Of a stretch of DNA of 64,000 bases, positions 26,700-39,400 are shown one piece after another. Numbering within the stretch: position 1 is the stretch's first letter; every line of letters starts with the position of its first letter. The position numbers were made by a program, and so were the translations under genes. The notes below the pieces were generated by a model that had not been told where the DNA came from, did not search any database, and worked only from the letters and a program-made list of their open reading frames with translations. Source of the DNA: Psettodes erumei. Lineage: Eukaryota > Chordata > Actinopteri > Pleuronectiformes > Psettodidae. The DNA lies in contig JAFBJZ010000772.1 in assembly GCA_016785225.1 (NCBI GenBank), positions 4,091,001-4,155,000 on the forward strand, in the 5' to 3' direction.

Positions 26700-27240
26700 T
26701 GGTACAACACCAAGTCCAAATGAAATTATCCACTAAATTGAATCTGCAGAGTGGAGGATGTGTTGACACTGATCAGAGAGCCCGCTTCAGCTCTGAACTG
26801 AAGAAGCCTGGGTGAGAGGTTTATTTCATTTGGACACGAGAAACCAGTCAGGGACAAACAGCCACTTCTCACCTATTTCCTACCATCGAGAAGACAAAGG
26901 ATAGACTAACACAGCCCACAGCATTTTCCTCACTAATCCTAACTATGGACTTTAAGAAGTCCATTTTGAATAGATTGGGTATCATCTATGTTACTGCTGC
27001 ACCAATCAGTGCCACAGGTATTACGCTCAACAAACTGCTGAGCAACAAGAGGGTATGAAACTGCCACTGCACACAGCAAAAGGATGATAGAGCACCAGTT
27101 ATGTACATTTGCATAACCCAAGATACAACCCCCTGTGTTGCACTGGTGTCACTGCAGGGAGTGCACCCATCTGATTTCACCCTCTTAACCCCGTATAGCC
27201 CATTAGAGGGTAAAACCTGCATGAAATAAAGCCAAGGTTG
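26700..27240 (+). repeat. Possible Penelope-like element remnant with hammerhead-like relic
   Basis: Contains CTGAAGA at 26798-26804 followed by AGCCTGGGTGAGAGGT. This resembles the hammerhead core (CUGANGA plus stem II CCUCU/AGAGG) of fish Penelope-like elements, usually read as CTGAAGAAGCC...GAGAGGTGAAAC. Here the essential GAAA after stem II is replaced by TTATT, so it would not be active. Downstream is an 8-bp perfect hairpin (26945-26964) and a stretch with catttgcataaccc, recalling known dispersed repeats. Family assignment is from memory and tentative. Confidence 0.35.
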
Positions 27241-29501
27241 TGGATTTTCACTTTAGCTGGAACAGCACAGGTGTTCCCCCCTTCCACCCCCATCCCCATT
27301 GCTTGCCTGCTCCTCCACTCTCCTTGGACACCAGGTTACAGTAAAAAACTATTTACAGCCCTTGTACAAACAAGACTTTAACATTTGTTGTTTGTCGGTA
27401 GAGCCCGAAATCACAAACATGTCTCAGAGACCCTAACATCTGAACAACGTATTTTCTTTCAACAATCGACCCTCTATGTTCCTAAAGCTGATGCTACAAG
27501 GTATAATTTTTGTGTTCAATAAACCATAGTAGAGGGAAACATGTTAAATTTTTTTTACTGTATGACCATCCCCATGTTGCTCATGCAATGGGGATACACA
27601 AATTTCTGCTCCACCGCACTCCAACATGGTTCATGGAAGTGCTCACCGACTGGGAATGCTGCATTCAATTACAAACTGAGTGTTTTCCATGACAGGAACC
27701 TCGAGTTACTCAATAAGTGTTTAATGGTAACGCACAGTGAAATAAAATGTGTTGCAAGAGAATTGTATTACAAACTAATCCATGGCTTCATAATACTGCT
27801 TGTTCTATTGATGTACATGCCCAATTATTAAATGCAAGCAAATATCACGTCTACCAGGGCAGTTTTCATTAAGCTCATATGTGAAATATTGAACAAGTAG
27901 CTGTGGAAATTCAGACACTGGTAAAACTTCTACACTATGTCCATAGTGGACAGGGATGGTTGCCTAAACATAAAATAGAACAAAAATGGAGGAAGAAGGA
28001 GGGGGGAAAGACACATAAAGGAAATAAGAAAAAGCCAGTAAAAGCATGTGGAGAAATGATGCTTTAATTGAGATCACAATAATGTCAAATGCCTGATCAG
28101 TTCTTAAGGAGTAGATAATGGGACAGAGGGCCAGTGCATAATGTAAATAAAAGGGATGGCAAGACGAAAAAACAGCAAAAAATGAGAGAGACACTGAAGC
28201 CGGCGGCAAAGTCAACACTGTCATTACAATGACGATTAGATCAGCAGGAGGGGTGAACCACAGAGCAGAGACACTAAACACCTCACAACACAGCTGAGCG
28301 GCTTCGGCGCAACCTTCATGAGTTTACCACTGACACTGCTGGGAATTAGCACCCATGTGACCCTGCTAGACTAACACACAAACCAGTAACATAATGGACA
28401 GCATTGCGGGTGGGACTCACAGAGAGGCCACACCGTATTAGAATGATACTTTACCCATGATGAGTAACATCCATTTACTGGTCATTCTGCATTATGCTAT
28501 ATATTGACGCTAACTGAAGAAGAGAAGGGCAAGTGTTTTCAGTTTAGTCTGGTTTTATTGACAGAGGAGAATAATTAACTGCCCTTTTAATACATACAGC
28601 TATTTTACTTTGATTTAACACAGAAAACCTTTCAAACCAACAATGAGTAATTCATTCAGCATTTTACTGAGCAGTGAAAGTCAACTCTCACGCCAGCAGA
28701 TATTATGCTATAAAGATGCCAACATGTTAACTCATCAATAATAATAACAAAATAATATGATATTTACTAACATAACACTGACAGGGGCCATTTGGCTGCC
28801 TGCTAAATACTTCACTGATATTTTAAGTACAACTGGTGACACTGTCTGTACTACAGGAGATCATACCATGATGTGCTTCTGTTTAATAATTTGTCCCACC
28901 TTTAATCTGCATGTTAAATTATTTAAATTACTAAAGCAAAACGCTCAGCTCCAAACCCTGTGAGCCTCTGTCAGATACTATCTGTTGGAAGAGGAGGCTA
29001 AATGTCAATGTCTATGTCTGTGTCAAGTCTATGCAAATACAAGTCCTCAGCGGTCTGTGATCTGAGGTCAGTGTCTTCCAGCTCTTCTCTGTGCCTTTGA
29101 CCCAGTTTTTATGCCAACAAATCAAGCACAAATTTAAAGGAGACTCGAGTGCACTTCATTACATCTCTCTCAAACAACACAATATGCTCCAGAGAAAGTA
29201 CACTTACAGTGTGTTTTCAGGGCTAACACCAAAGCAGCCTGACCACCTGCACAGCTCTGGATTTCCAGCAGTACCTCAGCTTGTTCTTCTTTTCTACAGC
29301 AACAGTTGAAATAGCCAGCTGCAGAGAATTTCAGTGCTCTTGGAGCTCAAACGTATGTAATACAAATACTAGAGCATTTGCCAACACACCCATAGTGTTT
29401 AACCTCCTACAATGATTGACCATGAGTCTGCTTACCCCAGGTCCTGATGTTTGTGCGGCACCCCCACCTGTGTTTGTGAAGTGGTAACAGCAGTGAATGA
29501 C

Positions 29502-29506
<5 letters not shown>

Positions 29507-29533
<27 letters not shown>
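29507..29533. repeat. (GA)n microsatellite
   Basis: Purine-only GA array followed by aaagagggg, with a 9-base G run shortly downstream near 29,587. Confidence 0.93.
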
Positions 29534-29538
<5 letters not shown>

Positions 29539-31254
29539 GGGAACAGAAAGTGACAGATGAGTCTGACTCTTGCCTCAAAGTGCTCGGGGGGGGGGTTAGG
29601 AGACAGTCAATCATTGTTTGCGCTGGCTCCCCTTATAGGTATCACTCAGCTCATGAGGGATGAATCAAATCGAGTCTCAGAATTCAACAGAAGCTCCATG
29701 TTTCGAGAGAGAAACACAATATCAAGCCTGTGTTTCTTTTTCATGATGCTGACATCATCTCCAGAGAGGAGGGAGTTTGTCACATTGCTCAGCCATCCAA
29801 TACTTTTTGTCATATGCACTAGCTTATTTTTTGATTACTAAATTGTTTTGCAAGCACAGACTACAAGGGTTGTATAAACTGCACAAAGTCAGTTGTATGC
29901 ATATTGAAGCAAAACACATGCCAGGTGGATGTTTATATATCTTTGAATAACTGCTTTAAAATTGGCAGAAGCTTCAACATTTATTTCTGTCACACACTGT
30001 AAGCTGTGATGACTGTGTGTGTATGTCTGCATTTGGGTGAGCCTGCACATAGACTACCTTTGCATCTGCATCACACACTGAGGCATGATCATTTTCTTAA
30101 TCATGGAAGGATTCTCAGAGGAAGAGACTATAATATAGCCAATTACTTTGCCTTCCACTATTAATGATGACAGATATTTGTTTGGGAGTTAGCGAAAGCT
30201 GGAAAGACATTGCTCATTATTGAAATGCAGTGCAGGACGCCCTTCCTTATTCATTTTAGTTCAAAGGAATAGTTTAGACGTTTCGGAAAATACGTGCATC
30301 TGTTTTCTTGTCAAGGCCTCGATGAGATCCCACTACTCTCTGGTCGTCACGTGTTTTTGTGTGTGTGTATGTGTGTGCATGTGTGTGTCCTTGATTCAAC
30401 AAGGATATTGCAGTTTTTTCACGGAGAAACATATGTTTTAGTCTGGTGTTATAACCTAGTGAGATTTTATTATTCCGCTGCTCCAGTTATTGAAGTTGCT
30501 TAAATATTGCAGACTTCTGAGAGTGTGTACATGTTTCTTGCATCCTCAGCATTGTTGTACTACTACTACTTTTAGTAATGCGTCAGGAATTGGAGCTGAG
30601 TCATCTGTTGTTTGAAGCTTCTGAATAACATTGTCATTGTTGCTCAAGATGTACATGTGATTAAAATGTAAATGTCATGTTAAATTTATGAGAGGAAAAT
30701 CATGCACTGTAAAAGGTATCAATTCTTTGGAGACCTGCAACAGTTTTTGAAAATCGAATAAAAGTTAATATTAAGTTCAATATCTACTGCATACTGCATA
30801 TTCAATTAAATCGATGTATCTTGATACAGATCATGGAAGAACATTGCAAGAACAAATGCTAGTTAGTTTACACTTTGTAACGATCTAATTTAAAAGCAAA
30901 CTGTAATCATCAATGTGGTAATCAAATCTAGAAACACAAAAAGAGATGACATCAGTAGTCAGTAGTCAGTCATTCTTCTTTTGCTCACCTGAACAGATGG
31001 ATCCCAAACAGCAGGGGGAGAGAGCACTGCTGAGCCCCACCAACAAATATACTCAAGAGGTAAACAAGAAAAACAGTATAGAATGATTCTGTCACAAAAA
31101 AGCTGGAAACTCCAACCACCATGGAGGAAGATACTGTGTCTTCTCCTCTGAAGGTCAAGAAAAAACTTCTGTCCCATGCAGCCTTTTAGGCAGACGTCTG
31201 GGAAAAAGTGTGACTGCTGCTCTCAGGCTATCCACCCCAAAACTCTGCCTGTTC

Positions 31255-31258
<4 letters not shown>

Positions 31259-31286
<28 letters not shown>
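31259..31286. repeat. (GT)n microsatellite
   Basis: GT array of 28 bases, one of three GT-rich arrays within 550 bases (with 31421-31436 and 31775-31804). Confidence 0.95.
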
Positions 31287-31288
<2 letters not shown>

Positions 31289-31420
31289 GTTAGAGCGGCC
31301 TTCCTTTGTTGTCCATGGTAAGAGGATCCTGGCTGGTGAAACAATACCTGGCCATTCAAACGGAGATGAGCAGAGTTAACTGAGTCGCGCTGAGGAACTC
31401 TTGGCTGGAACAGACTTGGG

Positions 31421-31486
31421 TGTGTGTGTGTGTGTGGTGGTGGTGGTGGTGGTGGTGGTGGTGGTGGGGGGGGGGGGGGGGGGGGG
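31421..31486. repeat. Composite (TG)n-(GGT)n-(G)21 array
   Basis: TG repeats (31421-31436) pass into GGT repeats (to 31465) and then an unbroken run of 21 guanines (31466-31486). The open frames across it (poly-Pro, poly-His, poly-Gly, poly-Trp) are repeat artefacts. The G run could form G-quadruplexes and is prone to assembly error. Confidence 0.95.
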
Positions 31487-31771
31487 CTGAATACCTCCTC
31501 TGTGAAAAAAAGGAAAGAGGCAAGCCTTTCAGCAACTGGCCAGTCATTAGGCATCAATGTGTGTTTGTGTGTTCATGTTGTATCACAAGGCAAATTCAGA
31601 GGTCATCTTGGGGTTTTAAAGGGAACAATATGGCTGAGGGAGTCTGGTGGGGATGAAAGCAGGAACAGGAAATGGGGCAGATTGAGTGAAACAGATCACT
31701 TTTTACCTGTGTGTAAACTCTCCCTCTCCCTCTCAAAGGCAATCTACACCTGCATGAATAATTGAGGAATG

Positions 31772-31774
<3 letters not shown>

Positions 31775-31804
<30 letters not shown>
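31775..31804. repeat. (TG)n microsatellite
   Basis: Uninterrupted 30-base TG array followed by cctgcctgcctg. Confidence 0.95.
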
Positions 31805-31805
<1 letters not shown>

Positions 31806-32836
31806 CTGCCTGCCTGAGAGGAATCAAGCCATTGTTTATCTCAACTGTGCAGTAAATATCTGCATCCTATTTTTCTCTGCATTGAAAGTCAGCAAAATTC
31901 TGTTGCTCTGCTTGGCAATTTACCAGACCTGAATTAAGGGGATAGGGACTTACTTCTGATAATTACCACTCTCAAACTGTGGTATGACATCTTTATCTGT
32001 ACAGTTATAGTTTACATACAATTACACACACACACACACTCTCCCACCTGCATGACGGTACCATTGATTTTGACTTTAGGCTAATGTCTCTTCAGTATTT
32101 TGTCTGCAGGTGTTTTGTAGCTGAGGAACTATGTTTAGTACAATGAGAGCTTCAACATGAGCCAAGAACGTTGACAAAAGTGCATATTACCCCGGCAGGT
32201 CCTCAAACATTTATGAGTTCTTCAGCTCATGTTGCCCCACAGAGGCCTATTAGATTTCATTGCATAATTCTGTGCTCTGTTCCAGCCTCTGTTGTGCCAG
32301 TGAACCTCTGTTTATTTGCCAGGATGTTTTCTATCACTGCTCCCTCAGCTGACAAGCCAGAATAACAGTGACTTTCCATCACAGAAAGGACTGGTTGATC
32401 CCTTGTCATTACGGGGGTTGCACAACTGCACAACTGTTTTTTAAAAACAATACCTCTGACTGTCCTCGTAGTATCTTGAATATACTCTCTTTTTACTCTC
32501 TCTCTCTCTTCTCTTTACTTTTCTCATACTTTACTGACAGTATGTGAAGTAACTGCTATTTATCACAATGAATTGCCATTTGTCAGTAAAGAAAACCACA
32601 GGATATTAAACACTTTTGGTGTTACTTTCACCGCAAAAATGTTGTGGTGTATGCTGCTCAAAATGCATTTGTGTGAAGAAAAGATAATAGCCAGTTTGCT
32701 CATTTAGAGATGTTCTGCTGTCGAGGCAATGCTTAATCAAAGTATTAAGAACTGTCCATGGTCCTGAATTATCCACTGATTTGTCCTCAGACCTTACTTT
32801 CTCTTGCACCTTCTCTATCCCCTCCCTCTTTTTCAA

Positions 32837-32870
32837 TCTATCTGTCTATCTATCTATCTATCTATCTATC
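32837..32870. repeat. (TCTA)n tetranucleotide microsatellite
   Basis: About eight TCTA units with one TCTG interruption, followed by a short tandem duplication of tgttgcagctc. Confidence 0.93.
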
Positions 32871-34757
32871 ATGTTGCAGCTCTGTTGCAGCTCTGTAGTT
32901 CTCCTTCAGCTGTAAAGTTGTGTGATAGTCCCTCTTAAACAAGTTGCAAGTTAAAATAAAGGTGAGAGCGCATGAGTTGAATTTTTTTGCGTGGCACAAA
33001 GTCATAGCTGTAGAGGCAGGGGAGAGGAAACTGCATGGAGAGAGCAGCTTAAACCAGCTTTGAAATGTCCGAAAATAATCTGCAAAGTAGGGAGGAACTA
33101 TGATCCAATGGTGCCCACTAGTGTTAAAAATGGTTGACCTGCATTTTGTGGAGTTGATTTACAAATACTCATTTTATACACAGTTTAGCTCACAGGTTCT
33201 GCATTAATACTGTGTCACATGACAAACAGCAAGGAGAAGACTCAAAAAAAAATGTTTCTCCACAATAGACTGTTGGTGCTTGTTTACTGTTGGCTCACAC
33301 CCTAGTTAGTACCTGGTGTTCCTCTTGTGAAGCCAAATGAATTAGCAGCATGTGCAGAAAATTGAGCATTGTTAAGAAGCAGAGGAGAGAAGAAGAAAGC
33401 TGTAGAAGAGAGAGAGAGACTCTTCCCACAGGTGTGCGTCTGGTTTTGTCTTTCTTCTTGATTCTGTCCTGGGGGATGAGAATAGATGGTGGGATTCATT
33501 GTTTCCATCAGCTCTGCAGGTCTGTTTTGTACCGTACCTCCATCTGCCTGAAGCATTTGCATTATATGCACATGCACGCACTTGTAAGTGTGCACACATA
33601 AATGGGCAGAAATACACTCCCATCCCATCGGCAGTAAAAGCAGATGTTCCAAGCAAAAAGCTGCCCGTGATTCTCCCTCGCACACAAACACAAACACACA
33701 TTATGTCATGGGACATTAAATCAGATGAGTTTTTCTGGCAGGACAATCCATCTTATATAAAGATACCCGAATTTCAATCCCCAACAATTGCTGCAACACT
33801 ACCCTCAGCAACAGTCAACACAACACTGTAAGTGATGCTTTGCAGATGTCTCTCTTTCTCTCTCTCACACACGCACACAGGGATGAGGACCTTCTTTTTA
33901 GCCTCAGCTGCTCCAAGCTACTTGTTGTACTCTGTGTTTGTCACAGACAGCAGTTTTCATTTATAGTGAAAGGTCAGAGCAGTCACCTTTTACTAAATAG
34001 CAGTGCCGTCATTTATCTCATTCCTCTTCATGAGACATGCTTGCCTATTTGATGGACTGTCTAGTAAACATCATGAGTCATTAGTGTTAACAAAACCTAA
34101 GTTGTCTTAATCATAAATTATTTGCCCAGAACAACGGCTGATTCTAGGTATTCAGAAACAAGCTACTGTGACTAATTCATCATGTTCTTGAACTGAGCAT
34201 GATGCCTTTAAAGATTTTTTGTTTAATTTAAAACCAGCCCCAGTCATGGAAAAGGAGGCAGCTCACTGCCTCTCCGATACATACATACACACACACACAC
34301 ACACACCCTCTCCAGGCTTGAGGCACCAAGTTGTTCCCTGCAGTGATGTTTCCAGAGCTCTGGGATTCAAATGATTAAATGAAGGGAGCACCTGCAGCGA
34401 GGTACAGCAGTTCTTAAGAAGGTCTCTCTTACATTTCCTGCAACAGCTTTGTATTTGCTTGTCTTTAATGTGTGCATATGTATATTTGCATTTAATAGTG
34501 TGTTTGTGTGTGTGCGCGCTCCCTTCTCTTTAGCTTACTGAATCAGGTATGAGAAGGCATTCCTTAAAGCAGTGAACGTGGTTCTGTTTCTCTTTCAGTG
34601 ACTTGAACACATATGCAGCAATGCACCGACACAAGCATGCAGAATTAATGCTGATTACAATCAACCACAGATGGCTTGGTGAGTGTGATATTCCCACAGC
34701 ATGAACAAGTGCAACTTAGAGAAACCAAATAGCAGAGAAAGAAAAAACAGCTGATAA

Positions 34758-34760
<3 letters not shown>

Positions 34761-34811
<51 letters not shown>

Positions 34812-34825
34812 CACACACACACACA
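34761..34825. repeat. (TC)24 plus (AC)n compound microsatellite
   Basis: A 48-base perfect TC tract (34761-34808) is followed, after two bases, by an AC tract (34811-34825). The mirror-symmetric pyrimidine tract could form triplex (H-) DNA. Confidence 0.96.
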
Positions 34826-36239
34826 GTTACTTCTGAATTTAGGTCAGTACAGTTGAGAGATGTGAAAGTGAATAGTAAATCAAAACTATCTTTCAGTCGA
34901 TGCCACGGCAACGCCTCCCTGAGGCTAAACAGCAGTGCTGGACAGCATGCAAGTTAAATGATAGCAATGATAGCACAAACACCAAACATCATCCACTGTT
35001 CCTTTTGTACAGTGGATGTGTTTTTCATCAGGACCAAAGGCAACAGCTATTATCTGAATTCCAATAGCAGGCCACTCCTCAGTGAATCTGTTTCAGGTGT
35101 CAGCATTACTTTGCATAAAGTGAGAGAAGTGTTCCGATGATTAAAATTGCATTTGTGTTTGGATTTCTATGTATTAATTTACTCATTTTTCTTTTCTGCC
35201 TCACACACACAATGCCAGCCCTTTTAAAGGCACCTTCATTTACTTTCCTTGTCCACCTGATTGTAGCATGGCTCCAAGAACAAATAAATAGATAAATAAA
35301 TAATTGGACCCAGCACTGGGTTGTACATTACAAAATCAGCTGTGACACCCATTTCTCCTCAAAGTGGGGGCTCCTGCAGCATCGCACCAGAGATTTATTT
35401 CTCCTCTTGTTTGTATAATTGACCTTGTGTCAGGTCGAATCAGTAGCAGAAACCAAGACTGCCGCAGAGGACAGACACTCGGACACAGGTCCTCAGACTA
35501 ACAACTTCAGTCAAGAGGCAGAAAAACCATCAGACATGCAAAAACAGCTCAGGCCTTCTGGTCAGTCTCTGTCATGCAACCGTGGGCAGGGTCTTGTCAT
35601 GCGTCTTGCACTTTTTCACGTGTCATACTGATACAAATTCATGTGTTATCCACGTCCAGCTTAGCAAGCGGCAAAATGCGTGAAGTGCCTATAACTGATA
35701 TCTAAATGAGAACAAAGTATCATATGGCAATGTGATAAAGTGAAAGGGGCTGCTCGACTGCTGCCTCTTACCACTCTTTTGACATTGTTTTCATTCAGCA
35801 GGCAGCTACAGTATTTTCAGCGAAAAAAACTCTAACAACCCACTGTACTCTACTTGCTCTACACCATGGAGCAGACAGACACAGACAGCAATTAGCAGTC
35901 AACAAGCATATTATTGCAGATTTTATATACATCTTAACATATACCTTTCCTATGGAGTGGATAGACATCTGTAGCCTAAATCTTACCCCATTAATAAAAC
36001 AATGACTGTCATTTTAAAAACATGGATGAATTTGTAGATTATAAACACTTCATTTTCAACAAAATTTTGAACTATGCAAGCCAGGACTAGAACTAACATA
36101 AAACAGGGACAATAAAAAATGGATTAAGTTAATTGACAGAGCAGCAGAACTGACAAAATCGCCAAATTGGCCTCACAATATCTTCAACAGGAAAGGCCAT
36201 TTTTATGCTTTGTTGTTACAGAAATCACTTAGGGAGCAT

Positions 36240-36402
36240 TTTGTAGTTCAAAACAATAAACGGGACTACATTTCCCGGTCGTGCGTGACGTCAACCTTAC
36301 GCGACAATCTCTGCAAGCGACCACGTGACGTCTTGTTGTGGCACCACTCTGTGGACCTGGAGGCTCCAGGTGCTTCCTCGCCCTCATGTAAGACGACGCA
36401 GG
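36240..36402 (+). promoter_or_regulatory. arsa: arsa promoter/5' leader: SBS-like, CRE and CLEAR-like motifs
   Basis: A short CpG-dense stretch sits in AT-rich surroundings directly before the arsa start codon. Visible motifs: ACTACATTTCCC at 36265-36276, resembling the ZNF143/THAP11 SBS core; a perfect palindromic CRE, TGACGTCA, at 36286-36293; and CACGTGAC at 36322-36329, overlapping a second ACGTGACGTC. CACGTGAC matches 8 of 10 positions of the TFEB CLEAR consensus GTCACGTGAC when two flanking bases are included. No TATA box was seen, consistent with a housekeeping promoter. A dyad, ACCTGGAG-G-CTCCAGGT, lies at 36355-36371. The motifs are read directly; factor binding is inferred. Confidence 0.6.
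36386..36391 (+). promoter_or_regulatory. Start-stop upstream ORF (ATGTAA) before arsa
   Basis: ATG is followed immediately by TAA, 11 bases before the arsa ATG at 36403. If transcription starts upstream of 36386, this is a minimal uORF that could hold ribosomes at initiation and lower arsa translation. The transcription start is unknown, so its presence in the mRNA is inferred. Confidence 0.5.
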
Positions 36403-39400
36403 ATGGATTCCGCCTGCCTCCTCTTGCTGAGCATTTGTCTGCTTTGCGCCTGCGGGGCTTCGCCGCCGAACTTCGTCCTGCTTTTCACAGATGACTTGGG
36501 TTTCGGTGACTTGGGCTGTTATGGACACCCGACTTCACTCACCCCGAATCTGGACCGGTTGGCTGCGGGAGGACTCCGCTTTACGGACTTCTACTGCACC
36601 AGTCCCGTCTGCAGCCCGTCAAGGTACCGTCTGTAAAACACATGCCTGACTTCATTTAATGTCCATGTGAGAGGAAGAATCAGGCCTTTAAATGAAATTT
36701 AGAATTTAAAATTAATCCTATAAATTAAGGAGTAGTTAAACCAATTCACCATTTATTTAGGAGAAGTCAAATAAAGTAAAGACAAATATAGTGTATATTC
36801 TTGGGTATGACTTGAGGCGTACATTAGTGAGATGCGTGTAAATAGCTGCAAAGCATCTATATTAGTCCTCCCAAATGGGTCAGATTCACAAGAAATACCA
36901 AAAATAATTAATGTGTGACAGTGTGACTTACATTTAGCTCTTTTGTTCATTACATTATTATACCATTCATCCATGTACAGTGTATATCTGCGCATGATGG
37001 CGGAACTAAAACACATCATGTCGTCTTTGAGAGAAATGAGGAAATGTGGCTTTCAGCAGTGATTATTTCAAAAAACTACATCCGCAACCAGAACAGAAAC
37101 ACACCTTTTCTTAAACCTTCTTAAACCTTCAGCAGATTTGAACACAACAAACCAAGATGCAATTTCGTTTTAGCAGCCCTCTGAGCCACACACATTATGC
37201 ACTTTCCAGTTCCTCCTGTTTCTCTTAAATCAGCCTTGTTTGGTGACAATGGCTTCACAGGGCATCATTGTTGACGGGGCGATATCAGACCCGCTCAGGC
37301 ATCTACCCAGGCGTGTTGTATCCAGGCTCCATAGGCGGCCTTCCTCTGAATGAGACCACCATTGCTGAGGTCTTGAAAACTCGGGGCTATGCCACTGCTG
37401 CCGTAGGAAAGTGGCACCTGGGATTTGGGCCCAATGGGATGTATCTGCCAACAAAGCAAGGGTTTGACCACTACCTGGGGATCCCATACTCCCACGACAT
37501 GGTCAGTTTGATTGAATTCTAAAAGTTCCAAGGTTGTTTTAAATGTCATCTGTAATTTTATTTCTTAAAAAGTATTTTTGTCTAATTTCTTTTCTGTAAT
37601 AGCTATTTTAATATTTGGTCTGCTGTTTTTTTTCTTTTCCCAGGGCCCCTGCTGGAACCTGACTTGTTTCCCTCCAGATGTTAAGTGTTTCGGATTGTGT
37701 GACATTGGCCATGTAACGGTCCCGCTGATGCACAATGAAGTCATCGTGCAGCAGCCAGTCAACTTCCTGGACCTGGAAAAGGCTTACAGTGACTTTGCCA
37801 CCAATTTCATCACTGCATCAGTGAAGAAAAAGCAACCTTTCTTCCTCTACTATCCCTCCCATGTAAGCAATAAATAGATAGAGTGCTCCTCAAATGAACA
37901 AAGTATCAGTGAGTCTAGAATCAGTCTGGTCAGAAATGGGTTTTCAAAATGCAGAAATGTCCAGGTGAGGTTTTCAAAGCCACAAAGTCCACAATGTTTT
38001 CAACGACCTGTTGATAGATTATGGTAACACAGAACAATGACACAGTAAGTACTGCAATAATTGCACCTTCTTCCACTTTGTCCTCCAGCACACCCACTAC
38101 CCCCAGTACGCAGGTCCGGGGGCAGCCGGGAGGTCTTTGAGGGGCCCATACGGAGATGCGCTGTTTGAGTTTGACCAGACTATAGGAAACTTGCTGGCAA
38201 CGCTGGAGGAGACAGGAGTGATCAACAACACGCTGGTTTTATTCACATCAGACAATGGGTTGGTTTTATATTCAAAACTAAGGCCTGTATGTGTGTTTCT
38301 AGCCACTTTCTTACTGTATGCTGACTTTTAATCTGCCTCCACAATGAATGGCTGTGGTGCAGTCGCCTGTTTATTCTCTTCTCAAAGGTCAAGTTGCATG
38401 ATCTCTTTGTTTGATTTATGGCCTTCTTGTGATATTGCATTTATTGTTTTTATCAATTCAATTTTATCAAACGGTGTGTTATTCCTGTCTCCTGCATGAA
38501 GACCTGAACTGATGCGCATGTCCCGTGGCGGTAACGCTGGCCCTCTGAAATGTGGGAAAGGCACCACATATGAGGGGGGCATGAGAGAGCCTGCCATTGC
38601 CTACTGGCCGGGGACCATCAGGCCAGGTCAGGACACATTAATCAGCTGTGAAGAGTCGACACTTGATGATGCCTCTAAAGATAAAAAAGACAACTTTTAG
38701 TTAGTATGCACTGAAAATACTTGGTGGACATCGAGTGTTAAATAAAGCTGAACTAATATTAGTTTTCCATTTCAAAGATCATATTTGTGGGTTTCCATAA
38801 TTCAGTCACATAAACTAACCCATTTTCAAAAGCATACCATACTGCGTGTCCATATGTTTTTTCTTCATTGATTGCATGACACAACTGACATCACCTGGTC
38901 ATTTCAGTATGAAAATAAATACTACAATGAAATGAATTGAAACCTGTTTACATGTGACTTTTTCGTATTTGCTGCTCTCTCTCTTTCTCTTTAGGTGTGA
39001 CTCATGAGATGGCTAGCACTCTAGATATCCTCCCCACCATCACGAGTCTTGCAGGAGCCAAACTGCCTGAGGTGATGCTGGATGGGGTTGACATGTCAGA
39101 AATCCTTGTAAACCAAGGAAAGGTAGTGGCATCACACGTCATACTCAGTAGATGTTGAAATATTGTGAAAACCAAGATGATGTATTCATTCTTATTTTCA
39201 TCCCTTGTTTCCCAGAGCAAAAGGGAGACAATGATGTTTTACCCAACGGATCCCAGTGAAATGTACGGTCTGTTCGCTCTCAGGCTGGGGAAGTACAAGG
39301 CCCACTTTTATACACGAGGTACAGTCGTCTTCATGTTACACAGTTTGTTTAAATGGCAACATCATACATAATCACACCGTCAGAACTGGTTTTGACTCCA

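Larger units (their letters stand above)
27241..36239. other. Gene-free, microsatellite-dense DNA upstream of arsa
   Basis: No gene recognised. The densest simple-repeat region in the window, with GA, GT, TG-GGT-G, TCTA and TC-AC arrays between 29.5 and 34.8 kb. In mammals SHANK3 lies head-to-head with ARSA, so a divergent transcript might begin near 36.2 kb on the minus strand. No such exon could be identified. Confidence 0.55.

Noticed and set aside
31228..31765. Open frames with poly-Pro, poly-His, poly-Trp and poly-Gly runs
   Set aside because: They are translations of the TG-GGT-G repeat in different frames, not protein genes.
32837..32870. Tandem array considered as a CRISPR-like repeat
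   Set aside because: Simple TCTA microsatellite with no spacers; the window is vertebrate DNA.
33302..33831. Several overlapping open frames of 83-131 codons on both strands
   Set aside because: Mutually contradictory frames, no conserved motif, and composition influenced by CA/GT and GA tracts.
1..36239. Search for shank3 exons left of arsa
   Set aside because: Expected from human synteny, but no ankyrin, SH3, PDZ or N-terminal ubiquitin-like exon could be recognised on the minus strand.
36325..36402. Upstream extension of the arsa frame from position 36325
   Set aside because: The codon at 36325 is GTG inside the CLEAR/CRE motif; the ATG at 36403 directly precedes a proper signal peptide.
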